Part shown: positions 32,865 through 41,438 of the stretch, in pieces
How positions within the stretch are numbered: the first letter of the stretch is position 1
Layout: each line of letters opens with the position of its first letter
Assembly: GCA_937895345.1 (NCBI GenBank)
Contig: CALAWP010000010.1
Span: 1-64,000, forward strand
DNA length: 64,000 nucleotides
Direction of reading: 5' to 3'
Source: an uncultured Paenibacillus sp.
Lineage (GTDB): Bacteria; Bacillota; Bacilli; Paenibacillales; Paenibacillaceae
Notes under the pieces: generated by a model
The model's database searches: none
Seen by the model: only the letters and a program-made list of their open reading frames with translations
What the model was told of the DNA's origin: nothing
Program-made: the position numbers and the translations under genes

Positions 32865-34451
32865 TTGGAGAAGGAGACACGGCCGTCCGGACCGATATCG
32901 GAAAAGGGCGGAAAGGACTATTCCAAATATTTCGACTTCTCTAGTGCGAAGGTCGTAAGGCAGGAGGAAGGCAAGACGACCTACCGAATCAGCGGCAGGG
33001 AAGTTACGGTCAATTCTGCGCCTTCGTACCGGGAAGAGAAGAAGCGGGGCAAAGAGGACGTCCAGGTCCATTACGACTTCGCGATCGCGGAAGAGATGAA
33101 GCGCTTTGGCGAAGGGCGCCATTACTTGATTTATACGTACGGCTGCCAAATGAACGAGCATGATACCGAAGTGATGAAGGGCATGTTCGAGGAAATGGGC
33201 TATACCGCGACGGAAGACCGGACGAAGGCCGACGTCATCTTGCTGAATACTTGCGCGATTCGCGAGAATGCGGAAGACAAGGTATTCGGCGAGCTCGGCC
33301 ATTTGAAAGCGTTGAAAACGGAAAAGCCCGATTTGCTGCTCGGCGTATGCGGATGCATGTCCCAGGAGGAATCCGTGGTGGCGCGTATCCTGCAGAAGCA
33401 TGCGTTCGTCGATATCATCTTCGGCACTCATAATATTCACCGACTCCCGCAGCTGCTGCAGGAGGCTTATTACAGCAAAGAAATGGTCGTCGAAGTATGG
33501 TCCAAGGAAGGCGACATCATTGAAAACATGCCCAAAAAACGCGAAGGCATGCGCGCCTGGGTCAACATTATGTACGGATGCGACAAGTTTTGTACGTATT
33601 GCATCGTGCCTTATACGAGAGGCAAGGAGCGAAGCCGCCGTCCGGAGGACGTCATAGCGGAAGTGCGCGAGCTGGCCCGTCAAGGGTATAAGGAAATTAC
33701 GCTGCTCGGCCAGAACGTCAATGCGTATGGCAAAGATTTCGAAGATATCGAATACCGGTTCGGTGACTTGATGCACGATATTTCCAAGATCGATATTCCG
33801 CGCGTTCGTTTCACGACGAGCCATCCCCGCGATTTCGACGATCATCTGATCGAGGTGCTGGCGCAGCGCGGCAATCTGGTCGAGCATATCCATTTGCCGG
33901 TACAATCGGGCAATACGGAAATATTGAAGCGGATGAGCCGCAAATATTCGCGGGAGCAGTTTATGGACCTGGTCGGGCGCATTAAGCGGGCGATTCCGGA
34001 CGTCGTGCTGACGACCGATATTATCGTCGGATTTCCGGGAGAGACGGACGAGCAATTCGAAGATACGATGACGCTGGTGAAGGAAGTCGGCTTCGATTCC
34101 GCCTATACGTTCATTTATTCGCCGCGCGAAGGCACGCCGGCGGCCGGTATGGAGGACAATGTTCCGCCGGAAGTGAAGAAACGCCGTCTGCAGCGCTTAA
34201 ACGACCTGTTGGCCGAAATTGCGCGCGACAAAAACGAACAGCTGCGCGGCGCCGTCGTCGAAGTGCTCATCGAAGGCGTCAGCAAAACAAACGCCGGCAT
34301 CCTGTCCGGACGGACAAGAACGAACAAGCTGGTTCATATGGAAGGACCGAAGGAATGGATCGGCCGTTTCGTGCATGCGAAAGTGACGGACGTGCTGACG
34401 TGGTATTTGAAAGCGGAGCCGGTGGAGACGAAGGAAGAAGCCGTAAGCTGA
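32865..34451 (+). CDS. miaB: tRNA-2-methylthio-N6-dimethylallyladenosine synthase MiaB
   Basis: This radical-SAM methylthiotransferase modifies i6A37 in tRNAs. It has the UPF0004 domain (YTYGCQMNEHDTE, VILLNTCAIRENAE, GVCGCMSQ), the CxxxCxxC in MYGCDKFCTYCIVPYTRG, and a C-terminal TRAM domain. It carries an N-terminal extension of about 95 residues, as in Bacillales MiaB. I prefer TTG 32865 (528 aa): AAAGGATGTGA is spaced for the TTG, while GTG 32856 lies within it. The same RBS/TTG arrangement occurs at recA. ricA follows. Confidence 0.95.
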   Translation: MEKETRPSGPISEKGGKDYSKYFDFSSAKVVRQEEGKTTYRISGREVTVNSAPSYREEKKRGKEDVQVHYDFAIAEEMKRFGEGRHYLIYTYGCQMNEHDTEVMKGMFEEMGYTATEDRTKADVILLNTCAIRENAEDKVFGELGHLKALKTEKPDLLLGVCGCMSQEESVVARILQKHAFVDIIFGTHNIHRLPQLLQEAYYSKEMVVEVWSKEGDIIENMPKKREGMRAWVNIMYGCDKFCTYCIVPYTRGKERSRRPEDVIAEVRELARQGYKEITLLGQNVNAYGKDFEDIEYRFGDLMHDISKIDIPRVRFTTSHPRDFDDHLIEVLAQRGNLVEHIHLPVQSGNTEILKRMSRKYSREQFMDLVGRIKRAIPDVVLTTDIIVGFPGETDEQFEDTMTLVKEVGFDSAYTFIYSPREGTPAAGMEDNVPPEVKKRRLQRLNDLLAEIARDKNEQLRGAVVEVLIEGVSKTNAGILSGRTRTNKLVHMEGPKEWIGRFVHAKVTDVLTWYLKAEPVETKEEAVS

Positions 34452-34479
34452 AGGCATATCGATTAGGAGAGATGAGCAA

Positions 34480-34989
34480 ATGGCAGAAAGTCAATTGAAG
34501 GCGGAGCATGGGCACGATCATGCGCACGAGCACGGCGGCTCTTGCGGTCATGGAGGCAGCAATCCGAATATGGTCTCGATTCATTCGCGGGATGTGATAG
34601 TGAAGGACGCCATTATGGCGAAGGCGAAAGAACTGGCGGATGTCATTTATCATTCGGAAGAAGTGCAGCAATACCGCCGCGCGGAAGCGCAAATCAACGC
34701 CAACGAACGAGTGCAGAGTCTTATTCAGCTGATTAAGAAAAAACAGAAGGAAGTCGTCGCGTTCGAAACGACGTTCAAAAATCCGGAAATGGTGCGCAAG
34801 ATCGAAGAGGAAATGGAAGCTTTGCAGGATGAGCTGGACGCCATTCCGATCGTTGCGCAGTTCCAGCAAAGCCAATCGGACATCAACTATTTGCTGCAGC
34901 TGGTCGTCACGATCATTCGGGATACCGTTTCGGAGAAAATCAACGTGGAGAACGCTTCGGCGCCGGAGCCGGAAACTTGCAGCGATTAA
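34480..34989 (+). CDS. ricA: RicA (YmcA)/YlbF-family protein with His-rich N-terminus
   Basis: This is a 169-residue Com_YlbF-family protein (IVKDAIMAKAKELADVIYHS, VQSLIQLIKKKQKEVVAFET). In B. subtilis RicA joins YlbF and YaaT in an Fe-S-containing complex that helps RNase Y process mRNAs and stimulates the phosphorelay. Adjacency to miaB is conserved. Unusual here is an N-terminal His/Gly/Cys-rich segment (about residues 10-27, HGHDHAHEHGGSCGHGG). A C-terminal TCSD adds a further Cys. ATG 34480 follows TAGGAGAG. Confidence 0.88.
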   Translation: MAESQLKAEHGHDHAHEHGGSCGHGGSNPNMVSIHSRDVIVKDAIMAKAKELADVIYHSEEVQQYRRAEAQINANERVQSLIQLIKKKQKEVVAFETTFKNPEMVRKIEEEMEALQDELDAIPIVAQFQQSQSDINYLLQLVVTIIRDTVSEKINVENASAPEPETCSD

Positions 34990-35009
34990 ATCAAAGACCG
35001 GCGATGCAT

Positions 35010-35061
35010 AACGGCCGCTCAACGTTTCGGCATAAAGCCGAGACGTTGAGCGGCCGTTTGT
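35010..35061. terminator. Bidirectional terminator between ricA and bioY
   Basis: A 16-bp stem runs from AACGGCCGCTCAACG to its complement ending at 35057, extended by TCGGC/GCCGA. It lies between convergent genes. Confidence 0.82.
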
Positions 35062-35077
35062 TTCAAGTCATGCGGCG

Positions 35078-35695
35078 TCAAATGCCGATTTCGCGGGTTG
35101 ACTCTCCATGATCCAGCTGATCGGACGACCTGTATCGGATGACGCTCGGGAGCATTGCTACGGCAATGACGGCGCCGATGGCCGATTTGACCGCATCTCC
35201 CGGCAAAAATGGAAGCATGCCGCCCGCAAACGCTTTGGCCCAGCTCAGGTCCAGATTATACTTCAGCCATGGCACGCCGCCTGCATAGGTCAGCAAAGAG
35301 CTGAACAGCTCGAAAATAGCAAAAAACGAAACGAACAGCATCCATTTATTTTCCGTCAGGTTCGGCCGGGCGAGCAGCTTGTCCGTCGACCAGCTGACGA
35401 GCATGGCGGCGAACGGAAAAGCAAATATAAAACCGCCCGTAGGACCCAGCAGCGCCGAAATGCCGCCTTTGCCGCCGAACAGCGGCAATCCGAAGGCGGC
35501 CAGCACGATTACGGCGGCGATGCTGGCGAACGCGTATCTGGGCTTAAGAAACAAGCCGGCCAAAATAATGCCGAACGTCTGCGCCGTTATCGGGATCGCG
35601 GAAATCGTCAGTTTCATTTGCTGAATGCTCAATACGATAAACAAAGCGGCGAATAATGCGGTAAATACGAATGATCGGATGTTGCGGATGGACAC
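35078..35695 (-). CDS. bioY: Biotin transporter BioY (ECF S component)
   Basis: This is a 205-residue, six-helix substrate-binding membrane subunit for biotin. Signatures are AIPITAQTFGIILAGLFLKPR and FGLPLFGGKGGISALLGPTGGFIFAFP, the latter with the conserved biotin-pocket motif. The GTG start at 35695 is preceded on this strand by AAAGGAG. It diverges from the ECF energizing genes around a perfect BirA operator, so its expression should drop when biotin is sufficient. Confidence 0.94.
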   Translation of the reverse strand: MSIRNIRSFVFTALFAALFIVLSIQQMKLTISAIPITAQTFGIILAGLFLKPRYAFASIAAVIVLAAFGLPLFGGKGGISALLGPTGGFIFAFPFAAMLVSWSTDKLLARPNLTENKWMLFVSFFAIFELFSSLLTYAGGVPWLKYNLDLSWAKAFAGGMLPFLPGDAVKSAIGAVIAVAMLPSVIRYRSSDQLDHGESTREIGI

Positions 35696-35719
35696 GGTAA
35701 CGACTCTCCTTTAGCATCA

Positions 35720-35748
35720 TTGCAATGTTATTGTTAACCATGTATCAT
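35720..35748 (+). promoter_or_regulatory. Promoter for the ECF ATPase genes
   Basis: TTGCAA (35720-35725), 17 bp, and TATCAT (35743-35748). The first BirA half-site fills the spacer. Confidence 0.6.
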
Positions 35749-35765
35749 TGTTATAAGGTTAACAA
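35731..35765. promoter_or_regulatory. BirA (biotin repressor) operator
   Basis: TTGTTAACC (35731-35739), a 17-bp spacer, and GGTTAACAA (35757-35765). The half-sites are perfect inverted repeats and match the known Bacillus bio operator. It lies between bioY and the ECF genes and overlaps the + strand promoter. Confidence 0.9.
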
Positions 35766-35829
35766 TTCGCATTGTAGCATAGAAGCCAAACGTTGGGAAG
35801 AGGTTGGTGAATCATTTTTGAAGGAGCAA

Positions 35830-36669
35830 ATGTTGATCGAGCTGAAGGACGTCACCGTTACGCCTTTGTCGTCGCACGGAAAGAGAGAAACGCCAATAAT
35901 TCGGAACGTCAACTTTCAATTGAAGCAGGGGGAGTGGGTCAGCCTGGTTGGGGCGAACGGGAGCGGCAAAAGCACGCTGATCAGGCTTGCCGCAGGCCTT
36001 CGGGTAGACGGGGCGGCCGGGGAAGCGGCAAGATATGGCGCGGGAGGCGTCTCGCCGCGTACCGTTCCGGTCGTGCTTCAGCAGCCCGACGCAAGTCTTG
36101 TCGGCTCCACGCCTTGGGAGGACGCCGTGCTGATGCTGGAGCAGCATGGGCTGCCGGCCGAACTTATCGTGCCCCGGGCGGAGGCCGCTTTGCGGCGCAT
36201 TGGATTGGGCGAACGAATGTCGCAGCCCGTGGAGACGCTTTCCGGCGGCCAGAAGCAGCTGGCCGCAATCGCCGGATGCCTGGCAGCCCATCCCGCCGTC
36301 CTCCTGCTGGACGAAGCCACCTCCATGCTCGATCCGCTTGCTTCGCACGATGTGCTTGAGCTGGTGCGTTCGCTCCATGCCGGCGGAATGGCCGTAGTAT
36401 GGGCAACGCAAAGGATGGAGGAGCTTAGACCATCGGATCGTACGGTCGTCATGGCGGACGGCGCCGTCGCCTACGACGGCGCGGCCGAGGGGCTGTTTGC
36501 CCGTTCCGATGCACCGCTGCCCGGCGGCTTGAGCCGAGGAGAGCAGCTTGGCCTGACGGCGCCTTATGCCGTTCGGGTGGCCTGGGAATTGCAGCAGAGG
36601 GGAATTGCGCTGTCCAGGCTTCCGTTTGATGCGGCCGGCTTGGCGGAGGCGGTGACCGGACATGGCTGA
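35830..36669 (+). CDS. ECF transporter ATPase (EcfA-type)
   Basis: This is a 279-residue ABC ATPase that energises vitamin uptake with the T component. Walker A GANGSGKST is near residue 43, signature LSGGQKQLAAIAG near 140, Walker B VLLLDEATSMLDP near 162, and the H-loop is replaced by ATQRMEEL (Gln rather than the usual His). The start is uncertain: ATG 35830 has AAGGAG only three bases upstream, and TTG 35833 or TTG 35818 are alternatives. Control by BirA suggests that its main client is BioY. It overlaps the next gene by 8 bp. Confidence 0.88.
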   Translation: MLIELKDVTVTPLSSHGKRETPIIRNVNFQLKQGEWVSLVGANGSGKSTLIRLAAGLRVDGAAGEAARYGAGGVSPRTVPVVLQQPDASLVGSTPWEDAVLMLEQHGLPAELIVPRAEAALRRIGLGERMSQPVETLSGGQKQLAAIAGCLAAHPAVLLLDEATSMLDPLASHDVLELVRSLHAGGMAVVWATQRMEELRPSDRTVVMADGAVAYDGAAEGLFARSDAPLPGGLSRGEQLGLTAPYAVRVAWELQQRGIALSRLPFDAAGLAEAVTGHG

Positions 36670-38410
36670 ACCATGGCGATTGGAGCGGGTAACGGTCGCG
36701 GGCGGAAGTCCGGAACGGCCGTTGCTGCTGAAAGAGATCAGTCTCGCCTTCGAGCCGGGGACGATCACGCTTCTGATCGGACGCAACGGCGCCGGCAAAT
36801 CGACGCTGCTCGAAACGATGGCCGGACTTCGTCCATTGAAGGAAGGGGACGTCAGGCTGGGTAACGAGCCGCTGTGGTCGAGCCGCGGCCGCAGGAGGAG
36901 GCCCAACCGGAACGTGACGCTGAAGCTGGGGTTGGCCATGCAGCATTCCGAGTCCCAATGGTTTGCGCCTGCCGTCCGGGACGAGCTGCGCTATTCGCTT
37001 CGGCCTTACTCGCTGGACGGTCCGGCGGCCGAGCGGCGGATGTCGTCGGCCCTCGGCAAGATGGGCTTGCCGGTCTCGCTGACGGATCGGGATCCCTGGA
37101 CATTGAGCGGCGGCCAGCAGCGGAAGCTGACCATCGCCTGCTTGCTGGCCTGCGAGCCGGATTGGCTGCTTCTGGATGAGCCGACAGCCGGATTGGACTG
37201 CGATGGAGTTGCCCGGCTTCGACAAGTGCTGTCCGAGCATAAGGACGGCGGTGGCGGCGCCGTTGTGGCGACGCACGATCTGGAAGCGCTGCTTCCTCTG
37301 GCGGACCGGGTCATTCTTATCGACGGCGGACGGGCAAGCGCCTTGTCGCCCGTGGAAGCCGCGATGCGGCTGTCGGCCGCCGCGCCGCAGGCGATGCTTG
37401 CGCAGATGCTGCTGCGGCGGGCATGGGGGTTGCCGCAGGAGCCGGCCGGCCGTGGGCATGACGAGCGATTGTGGGCGGAGCCCGCGGCGCTGGCCGATTG
37501 GATCGCCCTGCGGCTGCAGGGAGCCGCAGCAGCGGAAGGACAATCCAATTGGGGCGAAGCGGCGTCGGGAATCGGCGCCGCCGTTTCGGGAGGCGGAATG
37601 CTAGAGCCGGTCGCACCGGTGCCGCAAACTTCCGCCTCGCCGTCGAAGCCGCCGGCTTCAGCCGTCAAACCGAGGCTGCAGCCGGCCGAATACGATCCGC
37701 GATATTTGATTTTGTCCTATTTGCTGCTATCCGGCGGCATCCTGATGGCTTCCACGCTTCAGCAGGCCGTGTGGGCCGCCGCCGTCGCCGCGGCCGCCGC
37801 CGTGCCGTTCCGCACCGCCATTCGGCCATGGTTTCCGGTGTTGAGAGGGTTTGCGGCCGTGGCCGTCTTGCTTGCCGTCTTCGGAGGACTGTCTTTCGGA
37901 CCGCTTTCGTTCCAATGGGACAAGGCCGAAACGGTCGTCGTCAAGATGGGGACGCTGATGCTCGTCATGACGCTCGGCTTTCCGCTTCTGTCGATGACGA
38001 CGCCGCTAAGATTGCAGCGATCGCTGCAGCAAACGTTCGGGTGGACCGCTCGGCTGAAGGTGCCGATTCAATCGTTCGCGCTGTTCATTACGCTCATGTT
38101 CCGGTTTATTCCGTTGCTGCAGAGCGAATGGGCCAGATTTGCCAAGCTCGCCCATGCCCGGGGCAAGGCGGCGTCCGCACCCGGATCGATGCCGATCGGA
38201 TTGCTTCGCAGCATGCTGCTGCCGTATTTGCGCGCCATTCTGAGACTGGCCGAATCGATGGCCGATGCGCTGGAGGCGAAAGGCTTCGGCATGCATGACG
38301 GCAAGCCGGTTTACGGCTTCCGGCTGCAGCCGAGGGCCGGCGATTGGCGGCTGACAGCCGCGGCGGCAACCGGATTGGCCGCATTGCTGGCCGGATATAC
38401 GGTTTTGTAA
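36662..38410 (+). CDS. ECF ATPase-EcfT fusion protein
   Basis: This is a 582-residue protein joining an ABC ATPase to an ECF transmembrane (T) component. Residues 1-230 are the ATPase: Walker A GRNGAGKST near 40, signature LSGGQQRKLTIA, Walker B LLLDEPTAGLD, and VVATHDLEAL with the H-loop. A Pro/Ala-rich linker spans about 280-345. Residues about 345-582 have several hydrophobic helices with the EcfT coupling motifs, seen as AHARGK and EAKGFGM. A and T are normally separate chains. With the upstream ATPase and divergent BioY it completes a four-component biotin ECF transporter. ATG 36662 overlaps the previous stop. Confidence 0.87.
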   Translation: MAEPWRLERVTVAGGSPERPLLLKEISLAFEPGTITLLIGRNGAGKSTLLETMAGLRPLKEGDVRLGNEPLWSSRGRRRRPNRNVTLKLGLAMQHSESQWFAPAVRDELRYSLRPYSLDGPAAERRMSSALGKMGLPVSLTDRDPWTLSGGQQRKLTIACLLACEPDWLLLDEPTAGLDCDGVARLRQVLSEHKDGGGGAVVATHDLEALLPLADRVILIDGGRASALSPVEAAMRLSAAAPQAMLAQMLLRRAWGLPQEPAGRGHDERLWAEPAALADWIALRLQGAAAAEGQSNWGEAASGIGAAVSGGGMLEPVAPVPQTSASPSKPPASAVKPRLQPAEYDPRYLILSYLLLSGGILMASTLQQAVWAAAVAAAAAVPFRTAIRPWFPVLRGFAAVAVLLAVFGGLSFGPLSFQWDKAETVVVKMGTLMLVMTLGFPLLSMTTPLRLQRSLQQTFGWTARLKVPIQSFALFITLMFRFIPLLQSEWARFAKLAHARGKAASAPGSMPIGLLRSMLLPYLRAILRLAESMADALEAKGFGMHDGKPVYGFRLQPRAGDWRLTAAAATGLAALLAGYTVL

Positions 38411-38420
38411 AGTTTGGCAT

Positions 38421-38466
38421 CCGCAGCTTCTTATCGCCTTCATGGCGCTGAAAGCTGCGGTTTTTT
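38421..38466 (+). terminator. Terminator after the ECF genes
   Basis: CCGCAGCTT (38421-38429) pairs with AAGCTGCGG (38452-38460). TTTTTT follows. Confidence 0.82.
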
Positions 38467-38589
38467 GCTTGCAGAAGCCCGGACGATCCGCATGGACCGA
38501 AGGAACCTCGGCCGGGCCGATACGTATTACGGTAAGGCGCCTGGAAAAACTTGCGTCGTTGGAGTAGTATGAGGGGAGAGGTGAGAGAA

Positions 38590-39135
38590 ATGGAAACGAA
38601 TAAACCGGCATTAAAGGAAAAGAAATGGATCAAGGAATTGAGGGAATGGAGCTTGTCGCTCGGCTTGGCGGTCGTGGCGGCTATGCTGCTGCAAAATTAC
38701 GTGTATGCGCAAACGGAAGTACATAACGTGTCCATGCAGCACACGCTCTCCGAAGGGCAGCGTCTGATCGAGGACAAATGGTCCTACCGCTTCAGCGATC
38801 CGAAGCGCGGGGATATCGTTATCATTAACGGACCGGAGCACAAGGACAGGCTGGTCAAACGCGTCATTGCCCTTCCCGGCGAAACCGTCGACATGAAGGA
38901 CGGCGCCGTCTATATCGACGGACAGCCGCTGGACGAGCCTTACGCCAACGGCAGCACGTACGCGGGAGCGGTGCAGATGCCGTTTACGGTGCCGGACGGC
39001 CAAGTGTTTGTGTTGGGAGACAACCGGGAGAACAGCCTGGACAGCCGCTCGTTCGGCCCGGTGGCGAAGAGCAGCCTGGAAGGCAAGGCGGTGTTCCGCA
39101 TCTGGCCGGTCAACGAATTCGGAACGTTGAAATAA
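38590..39135 (+). CDS. lepB: Signal peptidase I
   Basis: This membrane serine protease cleaves Sec signal peptides. It has 181 residues from ATG 38590, with GAGAGGTGA upstream; the open frame to 38551 is not used. A single N-terminal transmembrane helix (about 22-39) is followed by the catalytic Ser48 in SMQHTL and Lys90 in RLVKRVIALPGE. The box GDNRENSLDSRSFG completes the family. The catalytic box usually reads SMxPTL; here His replaces Pro. Confidence 0.92.
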   Translation: METNKPALKEKKWIKELREWSLSLGLAVVAAMLLQNYVYAQTEVHNVSMQHTLSEGQRLIEDKWSYRFSDPKRGDIVIINGPEHKDRLVKRVIALPGETVDMKDGAVYIDGQPLDEPYANGSTYAGAVQMPFTVPDGQVFVLGDNRENSLDSRSFGPVAKSSLEGKAVFRIWPVNEFGTLK

Positions 39136-39143
39136 CGGCATTT

Positions 39144-39160
39144 TGTAATTCTTTTGTAAT
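39144..39160 (+). promoter_or_regulatory. Direct repeat resembling an OmpR-family (WalR-type) site
   Basis: TGTAAT-N5-TGTAAT (39144-39149 and 39155-39160) fits TGTWAH-N5-TGTWAH, the pattern bound by WalR/PhoP-type regulators. It lies about 85 bp before the histidine kinase start. Confidence 0.6.
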
Positions 39161-39244
39161 TATTTATTTCGGTTTCGTTTAGAAGTAAGCGTTACTCTAA
39201 TATTAGTTCGTTACGGATAAAGGCAAAAGGCGGGACGTGAAAAG

Positions 39245-40750
39245 GTGTCGATACGGGTCAAGCTGTACATGTCATACTTGGCGATGGCTTTCGTGCCGGT
39301 GCTGCTCATGATGCTGCTGGCGCTGTTTATCTTTTATTTGGCCGGAAAGGAGGATTTGCGGGAGTTTTCGGAAAAGCACCGGAACGAAAGCTTTAATCAG
39401 GCGCTCATCTACGGCGAGCTCTCGTATGTCATCCGGGAGGATACGGGAAAGCTGGAAAATGAGACGTTTATGGACGACCTTCAGCGCCGTTTGGAGGAGC
39501 AATGGGCCGGACTGCTGGTGGCCCGGGACGGCAAGCTGACCGAAGTGCCGCCGTTCTTGAGAGAGCTGTCGCCCGAAGAGGATTGGCAAAGCGCGCTTGA
39601 CAGTCCGCCAAGACAGCTGAAATTCAATCTGTTCCGGTATGACGTGCATGAGATCGAATTTACGTTCCCGGACGGGGCGGATGGCAAGGCGGTGCTGCTG
39701 AACCGGGCGGAGAGCATTCCTTGGATATGGAATCCTATCGTGCTGATCGTCAGTTTGGTGTTTATTTGTTTGACCAGCTTGCTGCTCACTTATTTTGTTT
39801 CCCGCAGCATAATTAAGCCGCTGCAATCGCTTCGAACGGCGGCGCTCCGCATTAAGGAAGGCGATCTGTCGCAGCCCGTCGACTTGCGCAGATCCGTCGG
39901 CAGGTACGGCCGGATTAACGAAGTCGCCCAGTTAAGCACGGCGTTCGAGGAGATGAGAGGCCGGCTGAAGCAATCGATCGATCAGAGCTTGCAGTACGAG
40001 GAGAACCGGAAGCAGCTGCTGTCCCATATTTCCCACGATTTGAAGACGCCGATCTCCGCCATCAAAGGCTATGTGGAAGGGATTATGGACGGGATCGCCA
40101 ATACGGAGGAGAAGCGCAGCCGTTATATCGGAACGATATATCGGAAGGCGGAAGAAATGGACAAGCTGATTGATGAGCTTTTCTTGTTTTCCAAGCTGGA
40201 TTTGCAGACGGTGGCCTTCGATTTCAAGGTCGTCGATTTGAACCGATACGTCGAACATTTTATGGACGAGCAGCGGTTCGATCTGGAAAAGTCGGGCATT
40301 CGGCTCCAATTCGAGCCTTGCTCCGGCGGTCCGGTCATGGCGGCGGCGGATACCGACAAGCTGAACCGGGTGTTGACCAATATTTTGAACAACAGCGTCA
40401 AATATATGGGAGACGGGAGCGGCGAGCGGTCTCCGTTGATTCAGGTAACCATCAAGACGGTACCGCATTGGGCCATCGTAGAAATCGAAGACACGGGCCC
40501 GGGAATCGACAACGAGGATCTGCCCTATATATTCGACCGGTTCTATCGCGCGGAGCAATCCCGCAATTCCGAAACCGGCGGCAGCGGACTCGGCCTGGCG
40601 ATCGTCAAGCAGATTATGGAAGGCCATGGCGGTGAAGCATGGGCCGAAAATGCGGAGAACGGCGGCGCGCGTTTTTGTCTGAAGCTTCCGCTGGCCATGG
40701 CCGGCAAGGCGGTGAACGAGCATGAAGAGCATCCTGATCATCGAGGATGA
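39245..40750 (+). CDS. HAMP-domain sensor histidine kinase
   Basis: This is a 501-residue membrane kinase. TM1 spans about 8-30, an extracytoplasmic sensor region 32-155, and TM2 about 160-185, followed by HAMP (IKPLQSLRTAALRIKEGDL). The dimerisation/H-box is SHISHDLKTPISAIKGY (His near 263). The HATPase has N-box LTNILNNSVKY, G1 DTGPGI and G2 GSGLGLAIVKQI. GTG 39245 is the start. Its last 29 bases overlap the response regulator gene. It probably senses cell-envelope stress, given the RND exporter encoded downstream (inference). Confidence 0.92.
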   Translation: MSIRVKLYMSYLAMAFVPVLLMMLLALFIFYLAGKEDLREFSEKHRNESFNQALIYGELSYVIREDTGKLENETFMDDLQRRLEEQWAGLLVARDGKLTEVPPFLRELSPEEDWQSALDSPPRQLKFNLFRYDVHEIEFTFPDGADGKAVLLNRAESIPWIWNPIVLIVSLVFICLTSLLLTYFVSRSIIKPLQSLRTAALRIKEGDLSQPVDLRRSVGRYGRINEVAQLSTAFEEMRGRLKQSIDQSLQYEENRKQLLSHISHDLKTPISAIKGYVEGIMDGIANTEEKRSRYIGTIYRKAEEMDKLIDELFLFSKLDLQTVAFDFKVVDLNRYVEHFMDEQRFDLEKSGIRLQFEPCSGGPVMAAADTDKLNRVLTNILNNSVKYMGDGSGERSPLIQVTIKTVPHWAIVEIEDTGPGIDNEDLPYIFDRFYRAEQSRNSETGGSGLGLAIVKQIMEGHGGEAWAENAENGGARFCLKLPLAMAGKAVNEHEEHPDHRG

Positions 40751-41411
40751 GAAGGCGATAGCCGAGCTGGAGCGAGATTATTTGGAGAGTCACGGATATG
40801 CCGTTCGTATGGAGGGACGGGGCGATATCGGCCTGAAGCTTGCGCTGGAGGGCGGCTTCGACCTCATTATTTTGGACGTGATGCTGCCGAAGATGGACGG
40901 ATTCGAAATATGCCGTCAAATCCGGGGCGTCTCCGACGTGCCCGTGCTGATGGTAACGTCCAAGAAGGAAGATATCGATAAAATTCGGGGCCTGGGGCTT
41001 GGAGCGGATGATTATATGACGAAACCGTTCAGTCCCAGCGAGCTGGTGGCTCGCGTCAAAGCGCATTTGTCCCGTTACGAGCGGCTGACCAAAGGCCAAT
41101 CGGAGCGGGGACAGCAGATTCAAATCCGCGGATTGCTGATCGACAAGCCTTCGCGGAAGGTGACGATCCATGACGAGGAAGCGGCGTTAACCTCCAAGGA
41201 ATATGAGCTGCTGCTGCTGCTCGCCTCGCATCCGAACCGGGTATTCGAAAAGGAGGAGCTGTTCGAGCGGGTTTGGGGACTCGACTCCAACGGCGACTCG
41301 GCTACGGTGACGGTTCACATCCGCAGGCTGCGGGAAAAGATCGAGCACGATCCGTCCAATCCCCAATATATCGAAACGATTTGGGGCGTCGGCTACCGTT
41401 TCAAAGTATAG
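40722..41411 (+). CDS. OmpR/PhoB-family response regulator
   Basis: This is a 229-residue DNA-binding response regulator. The receiver has acidic pocket EDE at 8-10, phospho-acceptor Asp52 in LDVMLPKMDG, and K in TSKKED. The C-terminal winged helix is EYELLLLLASHPNRVFEKEELF...VTVHIRRLREK. It overlaps the kinase gene and precedes the RND gene by 27 bp. The TGTAAT direct repeat at 39144 is a plausible autoregulatory site. Confidence 0.94.
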   Translation: MKSILIIEDEKAIAELERDYLESHGYAVRMEGRGDIGLKLALEGGFDLIILDVMLPKMDGFEICRQIRGVSDVPVLMVTSKKEDIDKIRGLGLGADDYMTKPFSPSELVARVKAHLSRYERLTKGQSERGQQIQIRGLLIDKPSRKVTIHDEEAALTSKEYELLLLLASHPNRVFEKEELFERVWGLDSNGDSATVTVHIRRLREKIEHDPSNPQYIETIWGVGYRFKV

Positions 41412-41438
41412 AAACAGATTTCGAGGAGTGGAGCCAAT

